The notes below the pieces were generated by a model, which was not told the origin of the DNA, ran no database searches, and saw only the letters and a list, made by a program, of their open reading frames with translations. Positions 62,974-64,000 of a DNA stretch of 64,000 nucleotides are shown piece after piece. This DNA comes from Pseudophaeobacter flagellatus (GTDB lineage Bacteria > Pseudomonadota > Alphaproteobacteria > Rhodobacterales > Rhodobacteraceae): the NCBI RefSeq assembly GCF_021228235.1, contig NZ_JAJQRG010000003.1, positions 1-64,000 of the forward strand. The letters are read 5' to 3'. Positions within the stretch are counted from its first letter, which is position 1, and each line of letters begins with the position of its first letter. The translations under genes and the position numbers were made by a program.

Positions 62974-63359
62974 GAGCAGTTCTCCTGGCTGGGCTTAGGT
63001 TATCAAACGCCTAAGCAATTTTTCGCAACTGTTCCAGCCCCACGACCCTGTAAGTGTTTCAAGAGTGAGGTTTTGTAGCTTTCGTGGATCGCATGTAGGC
63101 AGGCCCGTGGCGGATTTTTACTCTCCTAACAATTTTTTTTGCATATGGCGCAGGATTTTGTGACTTGTCCCACTGCACAGTTGCTGCGTGTCTGTGTCGG
63201 GGGCGAACCCGACCTGCGCGCAGGCAGTGACGTGAAGGTGAACAGCCAAAGCCACGCCAGGGCTGATCGCGCTGGGCAAAACTGATATAAGCCGTAAAAC
63301 TCAGCGCGAGACACGGCGGGTTTCCGTCATTGGTTTTCTCCAGATTGCACCGGGGTGAT
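62974..63359. other. Divergent intergenic region upstream of mrpA
   Basis: About 386 bp between mrpA and the rhodanese gene hold no supported gene. A 62-codon minus frame (63126-63314) lacks a ribosome-binding site and homology. The region presumably contains the mrp promoter. Confidence 0.45.
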
Positions 63360-63878
63360 ATGCTCGATCAAAACGCAAATGACAGCTCAGCAAAGGAACC
63401 GGCACCGCCCAGCCTGCCATCGCGGCGCCGGGTGTTGCGCGGGTTTGTGGGTGCGGGGGCGATCTTGGGGCTGGTTGCAGCAGGTGGTGCTATCTGGCTG
63501 CGGCAGCAGCCTGTCGCCCATGATCAGCCGCGTATGTCCCCAGCCGAGGCGCACGCCGCAGTGCGGGCGGGCCAGATCACCCTGGTGGATATTCGCAGTC
63601 CGCAGGAATGGCGCCAAACAGGGGTGGCAGAAGATGCGGTGCTGATTGATATGCGCCGCGCCGACTTTGTGACAGCTCTGGATCAGGCTTTGGCCGGGGA
63701 TCGCACCGCCCCCGTTGCGCTGATCTGCGCCCGCGGCGTGCGCTCTGCCCGCATGACGCGGGCCCTGGCTGCGGCAGGGTTTCCGGGCCTGATCGACGTG
63801 CCGCAGGGCATGTTGGGGGCCGCCGATGGCCCTGGCTGGATTGCCGCTCAGCTGCCGGTGGTGCCATGGCAGAACTAG
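63360..63878 (+). CDS. Exported rhodanese-domain protein
   Basis: The 172-residue protein starts at ATG 63360 (MLDQNAND); the frame from 63330 is less likely. It has a Tat-like or membrane-anchor N-terminus (SRRRVLRGFVGAGAILGLVA) and a rhodanese domain (about 60-165: ITLVDIRSPQEW). Cys123 lies in the active loop ICARGVRS. It may transfer sulfur in the periplasm. It overlaps the next gene by 13 nt. Confidence 0.85.
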   Translation: MLDQNANDSSAKEPAPPSLPSRRRVLRGFVGAGAILGLVAAGGAIWLRQQPVAHDQPRMSPAEAHAAVRAGQITLVDIRSPQEWRQTGVAEDAVLIDMRRADFVTALDQALAGDRTAPVALICARGVRSARMTRALAAAGFPGLIDVPQGMLGAADGPGWIAAQLPVVPWQN

Positions 63879-64000
63879 GGGGCAAACATCGCCAGCTTGG
63901 GCGGTTGATCGCAAAACTGGCGCTGGCGCTGTTGCCCACCGCGTTTGTCTGGCCCGCTGCGGCCCGGGCTGGCTGCGCGACAGCGGACACCGAAGCCTGT
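63866..64000 (+). CDS. Secreted protein, N-terminus only (cut by window edge)
   Basis: The ATG at 63866 overlaps the rhodanese gene end. It begins MAELGGKHRQLGRLIAKL, then a hydrophobic LALALLPTAF segment with a likely cleavage at AAARA. The mature part starts GCATADTEAC before the edge. Two cysteines close to the cleavage point suggest a disulfide or cofactor site. No family can be assigned from 45 residues. Confidence 0.6.
   Translation, partial: MAELGGKHRQLGRLIAKLALALLPTAFVWPAAARAGCATADTEAC

Noticed and set aside
1-64000. CRISPR arrays or rRNA genes
   Set aside because: No regularly spaced repeats with spacers and no rRNA-like segments were seen; the only tandem array is the 14-bp repeat without spacers at 56838.

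Overview
The window looks like a chromosomal segment of a Roseobacter-group alphaproteobacterium (Rhodobacteraceae). This is inferred from overall gene style and content: the 593-residue acyl-CoA dehydrogenase type, paired LiuR-like MerR regulators, the Mrp antiporter with fused A/B subunits, the NDH-like/SelD fusion, and Rhodobacteraceae-type small secreted proteins. No rRNA or marker gene fixes the genus.

Layout. (1) 1-8500 is a mosaic accessory island. It holds the end of an IS3-family element, two truncated phosphorothioation (Dnd) genes, a serine resolvase with a small partner, an ImmA/IrrE metallopeptidase with a small partner, and a two-gene cassette. The cassette pairs a thymidylate-synthase homologue carrying the Asp typical of dCMP-specific enzymes with a putative alpha-glutamyl/putrescinyl-thymine pyrophosphorylase-like protein (clade 3). 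It is the best candidate here for a poorly described system, probably nucleotide or DNA-base modification. A lipoprotein and a wrecked integrase close this part. (2) tRNA-Cys(GCA) at 8532-8605 is the integration hub. A 39-bp identical copy of its 5' half recurs at 16904-16942, which delimits a second, 8.3-kb island. That island carries an intact tyrosine integrase, a small probable excision protein, prophage and IS debris, an AraC regulator, and a large Ig/PKD-repeat autotransporter.

(3) 17.1-64 kb is ordinary backbone. It includes a CbiX-like chelatase; malic enzyme fused to a PTA-like domain; a VOC-double-cupin protein; the nucleoside salvage operon cdd-deoA-deoB-upp; a SPOR protein; an M48-like pseudopeptidase; and an ECF41 sigma-factor cassette with a matching promoter. 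These are followed by LysR and nitronate monooxygenase genes; an acyl-CoA ligase; a DMT exporter; a sulfotransferase; a degenerate Hint protein; and a fasciclin protein. A fatty-acid oxidation block follows (fadA-cupin-fadB, GST, two acyl-CoA dehydrogenases, two MerR regulators, two thioesterases). Then come a MATE pump, arsC-pyrD, a 5'-nucleotidase, the selenouridine pair mnmH/selD, the mrp operon (A/B-C-D-E-F-G), and a membrane-anchored rhodanese leading into a truncated secreted protein.

Functionally, the backbone genes centre on nucleoside salvage, beta-oxidation, selenium-tRNA modification and cation/proton homeostasis. The first 17 kb is a tRNA-anchored landing zone with successive insertions and decay.
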